Source of the DNA: JANRLL01 sp033762715
GTDB lineage: Bacteria > Pseudomonadota > Alphaproteobacteria > Rickettsiales > SXRF01
Assembly (NCBI GenBank): GCA_033762715.1
Contig: JANRLL010000003.1
Location: 1-64,000 of the forward strand
Direction of reading: 5' to 3'
DNA length: 64,000 bases
Each line of letters opens with the position of its first letter. Position 1 is the stretch's first letter. The notes under the pieces are model-generated. The model was not told the origin of the DNA and did no database searches. It was given only the letters and a program-made list of their open reading frames with translations. Below, one piece after another: positions 15,385-24,874 of the stretch. A program made the position numbers and the translations under genes.

Positions 15385-16191
15385 CTATTCCGGATGCGAA
15401 GAGGCATATCTGATTTGCTCATATGCTGCCTGAATTTTAAGGCTCAGCAGCTTTTTGCCGTGCGCGGCCGAGGCTAAGGTCGAATCACCCAGCGAGCCGG
15501 TTTTATCATAGTCTTTGATGCCACGATCGCCGAGCAATTTAGGACGCACACCTTGCGGGCCGAGCGCCATTAATTCCGACGTATCCATAAAGCCGGCATG
15601 CGCAGTGGGGTTTTGCACTTTCAGGCCGATCGATCCCACCCATTGTTCTTGGCCATTTTCATAATAATAATTGCTCACGTGCAACACGCGCACGCCACTA
15701 CTGTTCCATTTGCTGCTAAGCTTAGCAGCCACTTGGCGTTGGATCTCTTGGTTGCCGGAGGAGTCACCGACAAAGCAGATCAGCTTGAAGCCGTGCTGCT
15801 TCAAACTCGCTGCCGCATCCTCGAGCAACATGGCGAATGTCTCATCGCGTATGGAGATAGTGCCGGCAAAATTCATATGCCCTTCTGGCGGATTGATTCG
15901 CCCCTCAGGCACATAGTTGATAACGGGAGCAACGAGTGCGTTGTTAAGCTTACGGGCGATTTCCCCTGCCGTGTAACGCACGATGATGTTATGTTTGCCT
16001 TCTACCATGTGCGGGCCGTTTTGTTCATGGCCGCCGGTAGGAATGATTGCGATGTTGGCACCGGCTTGCATACGGTCGCGGATTTCCATCCAGGTGAGTT
16101 CTTCCATATAGACCGAATCCACCTCTGCCGCATAGCTAGCTAGTGGCGCCAAGAAAGACAACCCGAGCAGAAAGGCAAATACTGTTTTCAT
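15385..16191 (-). CDS. Exported creatininase-family protein with altered metal site
   Basis: The fold is that of creatininase/amidohydrolase-like enzymes (PF02633 type): PTGGHEQNGPHM near residue 52, a VPEG-rich loop, and HAGFMDTSELMAL near 198. A signal peptide (residues 1-21, ending SYA) places it in the periplasm. Classical creatininases have EQHGPH-LPLGTD; here the first ligand His is Asn (EQN) and the Asp is His (GKH), and the usual GHGGN is GDSSGN. A periplasmic subfamily with EQNGPHM-GKHN exists to my knowledge, so this may be a shifted metal site and not a dead enzyme. Substrate unknown. Confidence 0.8.
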   Translation of the reverse strand: MKTVFAFLLGLSFLAPLASYAAEVDSVYMEELTWMEIRDRMQAGANIAIIPTGGHEQNGPHMVEGKHNIIVRYTAGEIARKLNNALVAPVINYVPEGRINPPEGHMNFAGTISIRDETFAMLLEDAAASLKQHGFKLICFVGDSSGNQEIQRQVAAKLSSKWNSSGVRVLHVSNYYYENGQEQWVGSIGLKVQNPTAHAGFMDTSELMALGPQGVRPKLLGDRGIKDYDKTGSLGDSTLASAAHGKKLLSLKIQAAYEQIRYASSHPE

Positions 16192-16236
16192 TCAAAACCC
16201 CCTAGGCAATCGAAAATGAGTTAGTATGGTATTAGC

Positions 16237-16869
16237 ATGAAGAAACAAAAAATCGACCAGATATTCGCGCGTTTGCAAGCAAATATGCCGCATCCGCAGA
16301 CGGAGCTGTATTATACCAATGAATTTACCTTATTGGTAGCGATTGTGCTTTCGGCCCAAGCAACCGATAAAGGTGTGAATAAGGCAACCCCTGCGCTCTT
16401 TGCCGTGGCCGATACGCCTGCCAAAATGGCCAAATTGGGCGAGGAAAAGCTCAAAACCTATATCAAGACGATTGGCCTGTTTAATGCCAAAGCCAAGAAT
16501 GTCATAGTCCTATCGCAGCAATTGCTCGAGCACCACAAAGGCAAAGTGCCGCATGATCGCGCGGCACTCGAATCCTTGGCGGGTGTGGGGAAAAAGACCG
16601 CAGCGGTCTGGCAAAATTGTGCGCTGGGACTTCCTACTATCGCAGTCGACACCCATGTGTTTCGCGTAGCCAACCGGTTGGGCCTATGCAAAACCACCAC
16701 GGCCGATGCGACTCAGATTGCGTTGGAGAAGGTAGTGCCGGATCAGTGGAAATTGCATGCCCATCATTGGCTGATTCTACATGGGCGCTATATATGCATC
16801 GCCCGCAAACCACGTTGCGAGCAATGCATCATTTACGACCTATGCGAGTTTCCTAACAAAACCGCTTAG
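16237..16869 (+). CDS. nth: Endonuclease III
   Basis: Base-excision repair DNA glycosylase/AP lyase for oxidised pyrimidines. The helix-hairpin-helix LAGVGKKTAAV has the catalytic Lys at 120 and the catalytic Asp is at 138 in VDTHVFRVANR. The 4Fe-4S cluster cysteines are C187, C194, C197 and C203 (C-x6-C-x2-C-x5-C). At 210 residues it is complete. It is divergent from the creatininase-like gene and its last four bases overlap the end of the convergent giant gene. Confidence 0.96.
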   Translation: MKKQKIDQIFARLQANMPHPQTELYYTNEFTLLVAIVLSAQATDKGVNKATPALFAVADTPAKMAKLGEEKLKTYIKTIGLFNAKAKNVIVLSQQLLEHHKGKVPHDRAALESLAGVGKKTAAVWQNCALGLPTIAVDTHVFRVANRLGLCKTTTADATQIALEKVVPDQWKLHAHHWLILHGRYICIARKPRCEQCIIYDLCEFPNKTA

Positions 16870-19800
16870 CGTGTTGGTTCGCCGCCACGCTGTGGACCAG
16901 AACCGCCAGAAACGACAGGTGTTTGCATCGCTTTTTTAAGTTCTGTAAAGTCCTGATTGAGCGAACCTTCATCATAACGGAAACCTTGCTGGGTTGCAGC
17001 CCTTTGGGATAAACTGCTAATCGCGTTGGCATCATTCATTGTATTGTTGAAGTTTTGCAGCACCTGGTCATAGCTGCCTGGTCCCGTTGCAGGGTCTGCC
17101 GGATAGTGACGTGCTGCACGTTCTAGACGAGCTAATACGCGAGGCGATAATTCATCCGGCTCAATATTATTTTTACGGAGCACGTCGATAAATTGATCAT
17201 GAGTCATCTTACCTGCGATATTAAAATCGTTAGTCGCCATCATCCGGTCTTTCAGAGCTTTCTCAGCTTCAGGACTACCAGCAGAAAAATTGCTTGTCGG
17301 ATTTATTGCAATCACAACATCGTCATAATCCAATTGCCCGCCGGTCGCATGCGTATGGGTTTTGTCTTTCGCATGCGTTGCATAAGCCAGCAATGCATTT
17401 GCATCGTCTTTACTTACACCAGCCTCTTGCATATCCTTAAAGAGAGCTTGCATCTTCGGAGCCACCTGAGTCAGACGTACAAAATTATCTTTCTCCGTAC
17501 CGCCTTTCGATGTTTCCTCCCAAAGCCTGCTAATTTCTTCAAGGCGCGCATGGAAATTTATCTGATGTTGTCGTATGCGTGCTTCTGCTGCAGCATCAAT
17601 CGTTATGTGCTGCGCACCTGCGTCCGGATCTTTAGAGGGAGTTACACTTACAGGTGTACCTGAACCAATAGTTCCAGCACCATCAGTTACTATTACAGGT
17701 GTACCTGAACCAATAGTTCCAGCACCATCAGCTACTATTACAGGTGTACCTGAACCAATAGTTCCAGCACCATCAGTTACTACTACAGGTGTACCTGCAC
17801 CTGTGCGACTAGTATCAGTGGACAGAGATCCATCAGCAGGTCTTACCGTTGTTGCAGGCACAGCGTCCGCTGGTTTTGGTCCGGTGCCGTGTGGCCACAC
17901 TGCATGCGCAGGATCTTTTTGTGCATTCAGCGCACGCGCGGCCGCAGACTCAGGATGGTATTCAGCCGGATGTTTTTCCAGGCGGCGAGCAACGGTTTCT
18001 GCACTTTGTGCAACTAGTTTGCGTTGGTCTTCAAGCTCATTACCTGATTTACCCTCTTTTACCATTTTTTCCAATTCGCGCGAACGCTCATCCAACGTTG
18101 CCAGCATATATTGCGTCACTTCTTGTGGTGACCAATCTGCCCGCTTGTTTTTATCAGGCATTTTAACAATCTTAGCCTTTTCGTTCGCTTGTGCACGGGC
18201 AGTCTCAATCTCCGGCTTATATTGCTCCAGTATGTGCCCAATCTGATTTTTCTGCTCGCCATTCATCACCAAGTTACGGAAAACCGGATCACGTTGCATG
18301 CGCGCGTCAATCAACGTAGCGGCATTGGCTGCTTTTGCACGCGCCTCTGGATCACTAGGGTTTTGCTCACTTGCTTTATGAAACTCTACCAGTTTATCTA
18401 GCAGCATGGCATGGGTTTTATCCCGCTGCTCCGTAGCGGCATGCTCACTCGTTCCATACCACCTATCAGTAGCAGCCTGGAACGCAGGCGCGACTAACTC
18501 TTGACCGGCTGTGACGATGGCTGATTGCTTAATGTCGGATTGCAAGCCCGTACCACCAAACCAACTTGCCAATGCATCTGTGCCGCGGGCTACTTCGCGC
18601 AGCGCATCCCCTACGAATGGAACATAGTTACCACCCGTTTGCAGAACACCGGTAAGCGATTCTTTATAAACCAGGAAGTCGTCACCTTTTTGTTTGGCTT
18701 CATAAATAGCCATGCCGCTTTCGACCGCGCCTGTGACCATGCCAAATCGCATCATCGCGCCACCGCCTTTGGTCGCGAAGGCGCTGGTGCTACCCATGGA
18801 CTTCATTACCATCGCTGTTGAACCGACAGTAGAAGCACCACCAACACCGAGCTGGGTCCAACCGGAAACATCATTGCTGCTATCATTGTCGAGCAACATG
18901 GATGCTCCATTATACGCCGAGAAACCACCTAATACGACACCCGCACTACCGCCGACCGCACCCAGTTTGCTAGATAGCGCACTTGGATTAGTCCCACGGG
19001 TAAATAGCGGCAATGCATTATCGGCTAAGTCAGCCGTACCAGCAATCGCCCCACCCAAATGCGAAAGGTCTTCAGACGACTGGAAGAGTTTTCCTTCTCT
19101 AGCATGCTTAATCAGTTGATTATAAGATATCACTGTAAAGATCGCGCCGCCAGCCGTACCAATACGACCTTGCGCTGCCATACTACCATGATTCACATGC
19201 GCTTCACCGCCGACATGAGAAGGAGCGTCAGGCGAAGAAACGTGAGCTGCCGAACGAGGCCTCAAACTTTCCGGTGCGTTGTAAGTCGTACCATCCGATA
19301 ATACAGGGGCTGGGCCTGTATAATCGGGATGTCCTGCACCTGCTGGATGTGTTTTAGGACCATTGAGTCGAGTCGCGTGTTCCTGCGCTACACCTTCACG
19401 GGTGCTGTCAGGCGTCACTTCAAATTCCAAACCATGGAATGGGAATCTAACCGGTTTGCCTTTTGCTTTGGCTTCTGCGATATGCGCTTCTGCCGCTTCA
19501 CCAATATTGAAATCTCTGATAGGCGCATCCACAGCAGGAGACGCAGGTTTTGATGCATCGGTCTCGACCGCAGGAGTGGCCTCTTTAGCTTTTGGCGTAT
19601 CTACATCAGCAACAGCAGCCACAGCCGCTTTCCCTTTTGGTGCTTTTGGCGCTTTGGCTTCTGGCGCCTTTGGCTTTTCTGCAATAAGAGCAGCAACCGT
19701 CGGCAAGCTCATCCGTTTCAGCCAACCGGCCACGCGTTCTCTTACTCCGATACCCGCTGCGCTGCCTCTAGCGGCCGGCGCGTCAGGCTCCACGCCTAAG

Positions 19801-22800
19801 CCAGATGTTTTTTCTGGTTCAGCACTAGCAACTGCTGGCGCTTTGGTTGCAGTATCTACAACTGCAGGCTTAGCTACCGGCGCTACTTCACGGGCATTTT
19901 CATACAGTGAATGTGTAGTATCAGAAATTGCAAGCCCATCAGCCGTTTGTTTAAGCGGTGCATTTTTGCCAAGAATCGCATTATTGCGATCCATAGTTAC
20001 CACATCGCGACGACCTACACGCTCTACCTTAACGTCTAGAGCTTGGTTGTATTCGCCTCTTAATTGGTCTGCCAATGCATGCGCCATTTCTGGTGAATCA
20101 ACGACAATACCAATACGTTCACTGGTAATAGGCATACCATTAAACGTGCCTTTAACCGGCGGTAGATCATGGATGATGCTATCCTTGCTGAAGGTAGTAT
20201 CACTGCCATCAATAATAGAACGTGTTGTAATTTTTGCATCTTGTACGCGTGCATTTTCATACAGCGCTTGTACCGTATCCGGAATGATAATTTTTCCATC
20301 AGCGCCGGTTTTTAACGGGGCGCTTTTACCTACGGTTGCGTTCGCACGATCCATGGTAACAATGTCCTTACCATTGATGCGCTCTACTTGTACTTCCAGT
20401 GCTTGGTTATATTCGCCACGCAATTGGTCTGCCAATGCATGCGCCATTTCTGGTGAATCAACGACAATACCGATACGTTCACTCGTGATCGGCTTACCAT
20501 TAAATGTGCCTTTAAGCGGTGGCAGATCCTGGATGATACTATCCGCCATCAGAGCGGTCGTATCGCGAGCAACCGGTGGTTTAGCCACTTCCGCTGCAGC
20601 GACCGCAGGAGTAACATCAGCAACTGTAGCGGGCCTAGCATCCGAAGCCTCAACGGTTGTTGATACAATACTAGCTTTGGCTGTATTTTTATCACCCAAA
20701 CGAACAGGTCTGTTGCTTTTTGGACGGGAGGGTGATGCTTCGTCCAAGGCTGCAAGTGCCGCTTCAGGCGAATCAAATGTTCTGTTTTTTAATTCTTTTA
20801 ATTTTTCAATCCGTTCTTCTGCTTTCGCAATGCCAAATTCATCCGGCCCGCTTATTTGTCCATCCGCGTCCAGATTGACATTTTTGCGTAATTGCTTGAG
20901 GCCTTTCTCTTCTGCTTTAACAGCACGGTCAACTTCACTGTCAAATGTCGTTGGGCCAAGGCCAAAGGCAGAGCCTAGACGTTTTGCTCCATTGCTAATG
21001 GCTTCTCTTAAACCGGTAAACATACTTCTTTTGGGTGCTTTTGGTGTGGTTTCCACCTCTACATCAGCAGCAACGGGCGTAGTGTCTGCAACTGGAGTAG
21101 CTGCTTTATTACCACGCGCCCAATTGATAAATCGATCAACGTTGGGAAGGCCAAAGGTAGAAAAAGACACTTTAGGCATGGATAATTTTGGCAGCGATAC
21201 GTCAGGCAGTGAAGGTACGGAACGTGAAGCACGTTCAATGATGGAGGGCTTACGCACACTATCAATCGCAGCGCCAATATCGAATCCTTTAGCACGAGCT
21301 GCATCTAAGTCAACATGCGCGGTCTCAACCACCCAACCTCTTTCCGGATGTTCCCTAACCGTTGATATATCTTTGCCTGCACCTTTATTAAATTCCTTAG
21401 CATAGGCCTCTGCTCTCGCTTTGCCCTTTTCACCAGATCCCGCTTCAAGCGTATATTTCTGACGGTTATCCAGCGTTCTGTTATGAGTGTCATCTTGCAG
21501 TTGCAAGAAGTTTTCTCTTACCGTAATAGGTTCGCCTTTTTTACCGCGCTGAATGAGTCCATTTTGCTCAGCTTCTTTTATAGGAAGCTCAACACCCCAT
21601 CCTTTTTCAGGATCATTGACTGCTTTTGCTCCGATGCCACGCTCATTGAGAACCTTCGCCATATTATGGGCATACACTTCATCGGCCATCGGACGGGTCA
21701 GGCCATTATCCTGCCATTGCTCATTATAAGTAACGCCTGACGCTTCAATGCGCAGGTTTTTGCCTTTTATCGACAAGGTAGGCGGAGTTGATTCCACACC
21801 AGCAACGCCTTCACGTGCCAACAGCGGCGCGGCATAATGCTTACCGGTTGCTTCTTGCAGGTGGTTATTCAAACGATCACCAGCTGTCAACAAACCGTTA
21901 TTAAGGCGACGAACATAACTATTTTCATCATTACCGATAGCGATCTCGGCATCCATCATGACGACGGTGCGCCCGTCAAGCGTTCTTGCTACCTCTGCGC
22001 CACCCAATGCAGCATGACCACGTGATCTAATATCTTCCGCCATACCATTTGCGATGGCTTCATTAGCAACCGTAATACCTACTTTTTTACCAGCTAATTC
22101 TTCTGGCGATAACTGTGCACCATCATTAACGGGTTTATTATTTTCATCATAAATGGCAATATCCTGAGATGAAACCGTCACCGGGCCCTTTGCTGCCTCT
22201 GGCTTCGAGCCAAAAGTATCTTTAAGCCATTGGCCCAGACCACGGCGTTTGGGTTTTGATTCTTCAACCGCTTCTTCTGCACCTAAAACAGTGTCGACCT
22301 CTACCGCAGTTTTTTCCGTACGGCTAAATAGACGTGAGAAGAAACCCGGTTTTTTAGGTGCTGCTTCCGGTGCATCGGGCGTTACGGTCGGTGCATCTGC
22401 AGCAGGTTTTTCGCCACCACCTGGCAGCAAACCTTTCAGCCATTGGCCGAATGTTTTTCTTTCCGGTGTTGGCGTCGAACTTTGTCCTTTATCACGACGC
22501 ATCAACTCAATCGGAGGACCATCCACTGGCTCACGACCATCTCGTGCAATCATCTCGGCAAAACCTGCTTCAGGATCTACCGCTGGAGTGCCTGGTTTGG
22601 TTTGAGCACGCGCCAATGGAATCGGATCACTATCACCAGGATACGGTACAGGCGCAGCTACATCTGGGGCAACCGTTGTCCTAACTGGAGGCAATGTGGC
22701 TACTCTTTCATTGATGAGATTCAGGCCATGGTCTTTTACATGATATTCCTTGTAGCCTTTAGAGCTTCCCTTTGGCTCAATCAGCTGTAAGCGATTGGCA

Positions 22801-23042
22801 TCTTTTTCTGAAATTTCGATGTACGATTGATTGGCCGGCACTCTTGCGCTGGGTGCAGCCACCTTATTGACAGCAGCTAAATGCGCAGTTGCCTCTGCGG
22901 GTGAGTCAAAATTAATACGAACGGTTGCGACCGATTCTTTGCGGTTAGTACCCACGCGGGCTACATCTAATTCTGCGCCACCTGATTGCGCGTGGAACGA
23001 GATCTGATCTGCAGAGATGGGTTTAAGTTCGTTATCAGCCAT
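16866..23042 (-). CDS. Giant repeat protein of unknown function (2058 aa)
   Basis: Unrecognised. No signal peptide. The N-terminal half is a string of small alpha/beta modules joined by Pro/Ala/Lys-rich linkers (GKAAVAAVADV-type). Two modules at about residues 835-905 and 955-1025 are almost identical (SPEMAHALADQLRGEYNQAL) and earlier ones (about 36-60 and 320-380) look like distant versions. Residues about 1280-1490 are Gly/Ala/Ser-rich and hydrophobic, possibly membrane-inserting. Then come charged helices, a 15-residue repeat (about 1748-1798) and a helical end. The layout recalls large secreted or surface effectors, but that is inference. The ATG lacks a strong ribosome site; the open frame runs unbroken for 6.2 kb. 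Confidence 0.85.
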   Translation of the reverse strand: MADNELKPISADQISFHAQSGGAELDVARVGTNRKESVATVRINFDSPAEATAHLAAVNKVAAPSARVPANQSYIEISEKDANRLQLIEPKGSSKGYKEYHVKDHGLNLINERVATLPPVRTTVAPDVAAPVPYPGDSDPIPLARAQTKPGTPAVDPEAGFAEMIARDGREPVDGPPIELMRRDKGQSSTPTPERKTFGQWLKGLLPGGGEKPAADAPTVTPDAPEAAPKKPGFFSRLFSRTEKTAVEVDTVLGAEEAVEESKPKRRGLGQWLKDTFGSKPEAAKGPVTVSSQDIAIYDENNKPVNDGAQLSPEELAGKKVGITVANEAIANGMAEDIRSRGHAALGGAEVARTLDGRTVVMMDAEIAIGNDENSYVRRLNNGLLTAGDRLNNHLQEATGKHYAAPLLAREGVAGVESTPPTLSIKGKNLRIEASGVTYNEQWQDNGLTRPMADEVYAHNMAKVLNERGIGAKAVNDPEKGWGVELPIKEAEQNGLIQRGKKGEPITVRENFLQLQDDTHNRTLDNRQKYTLEAGSGEKGKARAEAYAKEFNKGAGKDISTVREHPERGWVVETAHVDLDAARAKGFDIGAAIDSVRKPSIIERASRSVPSLPDVSLPKLSMPKVSFSTFGLPNVDRFINWARGNKAATPVADTTPVAADVEVETTPKAPKRSMFTGLREAISNGAKRLGSAFGLGPTTFDSEVDRAVKAEEKGLKQLRKNVNLDADGQISGPDEFGIAKAEERIEKLKELKNRTFDSPEAALAALDEASPSRPKSNRPVRLGDKNTAKASIVSTTVEASDARPATVADVTPAVAAAEVAKPPVARDTTALMADSIIQDLPPLKGTFNGKPITSERIGIVVDSPEMAHALADQLRGEYNQALEVQVERINGKDIVTMDRANATVGKSAPLKTGADGKIIIPDTVQALYENARVQDAKITTRSIIDGSDTTFSKDSIIHDLPPVKGTFNGMPITSERIGIVVDSPEMAHALADQLRGEYNQALDVKVERVGRRDVVTMDRNNAILGKNAPLKQTADGLAISDTTHSLYENAREVAPVAKPAVVDTATKAPAVASAEPEKTSGLGVEPDAPAARGSAAGIGVRERVAGWLKRMSLPTVAALIAEKPKAPEAKAPKAPKGKAAVAAVADVDTPKAKEATPAVETDASKPASPAVDAPIRDFNIGEAAEAHIAEAKAKGKPVRFPFHGLEFEVTPDSTREGVAQEHATRLNGPKTHPAGAGHPDYTGPAPVLSDGTTYNAPESLRPRSAAHVSSPDAPSHVGGEAHVNHGSMAAQGRIGTAGGAIFTVISYNQLIKHAREGKLFQSSEDLSHLGGAIAGTADLADNALPLFTRGTNPSALSSKLGAVGGSAGVVLGGFSAYNGASMLLDNDSSNDVSGWTQLGVGGASTVGSTAMVMKSMGSTSAFATKGGGAMMRFGMVTGAVESGMAIYEAKQKGDDFLVYKESLTGVLQTGGNYVPFVGDALREVARGTDALASWFGGTGLQSDIKQSAIVTAGQELVAPAFQAATDRWYGTSEHAATEQRDKTHAMLLDKLVEFHKASEQNPSDPEARAKAANAATLIDARMQRDPVFRNLVMNGEQKNQIGHILEQYKPEIETARAQANEKAKIVKMPDKNKRADWSPQEVTQYMLATLDERSRELEKMVKEGKSGNELEDQRKLVAQSAETVARRLEKHPAEYHPESAAARALNAQKDPAHAVWPHGTGPKPADAVPATTVRPADGSLSTDTSRTGAGTPVVVTDGAGTIGSGTPVIVADGAGTIGSGTPVIVTDGAGTIGSGTPVSVTPSKDPDAGAQHITIDAAAEARIRQHQINFHARLEEISRLWEETSKGGTEKDNFVRLTQVAPKMQALFKDMQEAGVSKDDANALLAYATHAKDKTHTHATGGQLDYDDVVIAINPTSNFSAGSPEAEKALKDRMMATNDFNIAGKMTHDQFIDVLRKNNIEPDELSPRVLARLERAARHYPADPATGPGSYDQVLQNFNNTMNDANAISSLSQRAATQQGFRYDEGSLNQDFTELKKAMQTPVVSGGSGPQRGGEPTR
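17650..17796. repeat. 45-bp in-frame tandem repeat inside the giant gene
   Basis: Three full units of 45 bp start at 17650, 17695 and 17740, with a partial fourth at 17785. They differ by only a few bases and encode GAGTIGSGTPVIVTD-like 15-mers. The near identity suggests recent expansion or gene conversion. Copy number is likely to vary between strains without breaking the frame. Confidence 0.9.
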
Positions 23043-23113
23043 AAAATTGCTCTAGTTAGGATTTTTCATTAATTAAATTTAACACGCGTGCGGTTAATAC
23101 GCTGTGAACGTTT

Positions 23114-23230
23114 GGTTACAATTCGCTTAATGCCATATTTATGGCGTTGTCACAAAGTAACCCTGCAAAAATTGATTAAAAACAATATGTTAATATAATG
23201 GGACACAACAATTGTGACAATACGGTCACA
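23114..23230 (-). promoter_or_regulatory. Inverted repeats upstream of the giant gene
   Basis: The 227-base gap between nadE and the giant gene is AT-rich and holds two palindromic structures. GGTTAC (23114-23119) with GTAACC (23157-23162) encloses GCCATA-TT-TATGGC, and TGTGAC-N6-GTCACA lies at 23213-23230. The second resembles a CRP/FNR site but is two bases too long between the half-sites. They could be operators for the giant gene or an RNA structure after nadE. Confidence 0.4.
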
Positions 23231-23269
23231 GAAAATGGCCTATTGAAGGGCTGATTTAGGGTTATTAGG

Positions 23270-24874
23270 TCAATATCCGCTGGTCAGAGGGTAGCGGCGA
23301 TCCTTGCCAAAGAGCATGGGGGTGAGCTTAACGCCTGGGCAGGATTGGCGGCGTTTATATTCCGATTGGCGCACTAATTTGGTGATTTTGGAGACCATGC
23401 CTGGATCGAATCCTTTATCAATCAGACTCTCAGGACCGAGACGTTCTTCCAGATGCGCATACAGTAATTTATCGAGCACATCATAAGGCGGCAATTGATC
23501 CTGATCGGTCTGGCCTGGTGCGAGCTCGGCGCTTGGCGCACGCGTGATTGAGCGCTTAGGAATCGCAAACGCTTGCGTATTGCGCCACTTCGCCAGCGTA
23601 TAGATTTCGGTCTTATACAAATCTTTGAGCAAATTATAACCGCCACAGGAATCGCCATAAAGCGTGCTGTAGCCCACGGCAATTTCAGATTTATTGCCAG
23701 TGGAAAGCAGCATGAATCCGAGCTGATTGGAAAGCGCCATCAGCGTGATGCCACGCAGGCGCGACTGCAAATTGCCGCCCACACTGATATTTTCCATCCA
23801 ATCCACGGTTTGAAATACTGGCATCAACACCGCTTCGAAGGTTCTCATCCCAGCATCGATAGGAATCGTATAGGTTTCGATACCTAGATTTTTTGCCAGC
23901 TCCAGCGCATCTTCAATACTGTCTGGTGACGTATAGGGCGATGGAAGCGACACACCTTTCACACTAGCAGCACCCAACGCATCAGCGGCTGCCACTGCGG
24001 TTAAGGCCGAATCGATACCACCCGACAATCCAATCAATACGCCCGGGAAATTATTCTTGCGCACATAGTCAGCCAAGCCCAATTTCATCGCTTCCCATAA
24101 AGCTGCTTCACGCAACAAGGCCGGTTGTAATTCGGCTTTCATATCAAACGCAAATACCTGCAGCGCTTCTTTGAATTCCGGCATCTGCAATACGCAAGTA
24201 CCATCAGCCGTTTGCGCGTAAGAACCACCGTCAAATACAATGTCATCCTGCCCGCCCACCAGATTCACATAGACGATCGGCGCACCGGCCGTTTGCGCAA
24301 AAATCTCGGTCACTTGATGACGCTGCGTCAATTTCTCACCTTCAAACGGCGAAGCATTAATCGCAATCATCAGCTCGACTTGTTGCGCGCGATATTCCAT
24401 CGCAAGCATCGGCGTCCATACATCTTCGCAAATTAAAAGCGCCAGGTTGGTGCCGCGAAAACGATAGCTGTTACGTGCCATCGCTGGTTGGAACCAGCGC
24501 TTTTCATCAAAGATGCCATAGTTGGGCAGCATGGATTTATATTGGATATGCGCGATGCGGCCCGCTTCACATAAAATCGCAGCATTATAGGCTTTATCGC
24601 CCTCTTCCCACACACCGCCAAATACAATGCCAGGGCCGGAGGCGGTGATTTTAGCTAGCTCCTGCGCGGCCTCAATGGCTTTGCGGCGAAAATCAGGCGC
24701 CAACACTAAATCTTCGGGAGGATAACCGATGAGGCTCAGTTCAGGGCATACAAGCAAATCAACGCCCTGCCTGGCTGCCAGCATATGCAGATTGCGAATT
24801 TTAGCGGCATTGCCAGCAATGTCACCCACGGTCACATTGCATTGGGCAATCGCCAATCGCAGGGAAGACGTCAT
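23270..24874 (-). CDS. nadE: Glutamine-dependent NAD+ synthetase
   Basis: Amidates nicotinic acid adenine dinucleotide to NAD+ using glutamine. The N-terminal nitrilase-like glutaminase domain has the triad E45 (CPELSLIGYPPEDL), K113 (YKSMLPNYG) and C149 (LLICEDVW). The synthetase domain has the ATP-binding SGGIDS at 284-289 and the LSTGNKSEIAVGYSTLYGD stretch. 534 residues is normal for the single-chain enzyme. Its ATG overlaps the etfA stop, so the etf and nadE genes are translationally coupled. Confidence 0.96.
   Translation of the reverse strand: MTSSLRLAIAQCNVTVGDIAGNAAKIRNLHMLAARQGVDLLVCPELSLIGYPPEDLVLAPDFRRKAIEAAQELAKITASGPGIVFGGVWEEGDKAYNAAILCEAGRIAHIQYKSMLPNYGIFDEKRWFQPAMARNSYRFRGTNLALLICEDVWTPMLAMEYRAQQVELMIAINASPFEGEKLTQRHQVTEIFAQTAGAPIVYVNLVGGQDDIVFDGGSYAQTADGTCVLQMPEFKEALQVFAFDMKAELQPALLREAALWEAMKLGLADYVRKNNFPGVLIGLSGGIDSALTAVAAADALGAASVKGVSLPSPYTSPDSIEDALELAKNLGIETYTIPIDAGMRTFEAVLMPVFQTVDWMENISVGGNLQSRLRGITLMALSNQLGFMLLSTGNKSEIAVGYSTLYGDSCGGYNLLKDLYKTEIYTLAKWRNTQAFAIPKRSITRAPSAELAPGQTDQDQLPPYDVLDKLLYAHLEERLGPESLIDKGFDPGMVSKITKLVRQSEYKRRQSCPGVKLTPMLFGKDRRYPLTSGY

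Noticed and set aside
17650..17796. CRISPR-like array
   Set aside because: Units are contiguous without spacers, in frame, and inside a coding gene.
19363..21405. Long plus-strand open frame (680 codons) antisense to the giant gene
   Set aside because: It is a Ser/Ala/Thr-rich shadow of the repeat modules, with no ribosome site and no family likeness; the minus-strand frame spans far beyond it.
23213..23230. CRP-type binding site
   Set aside because: TGTGA and TCACA are separated by 8 bases, whereas CRP sites have 6.
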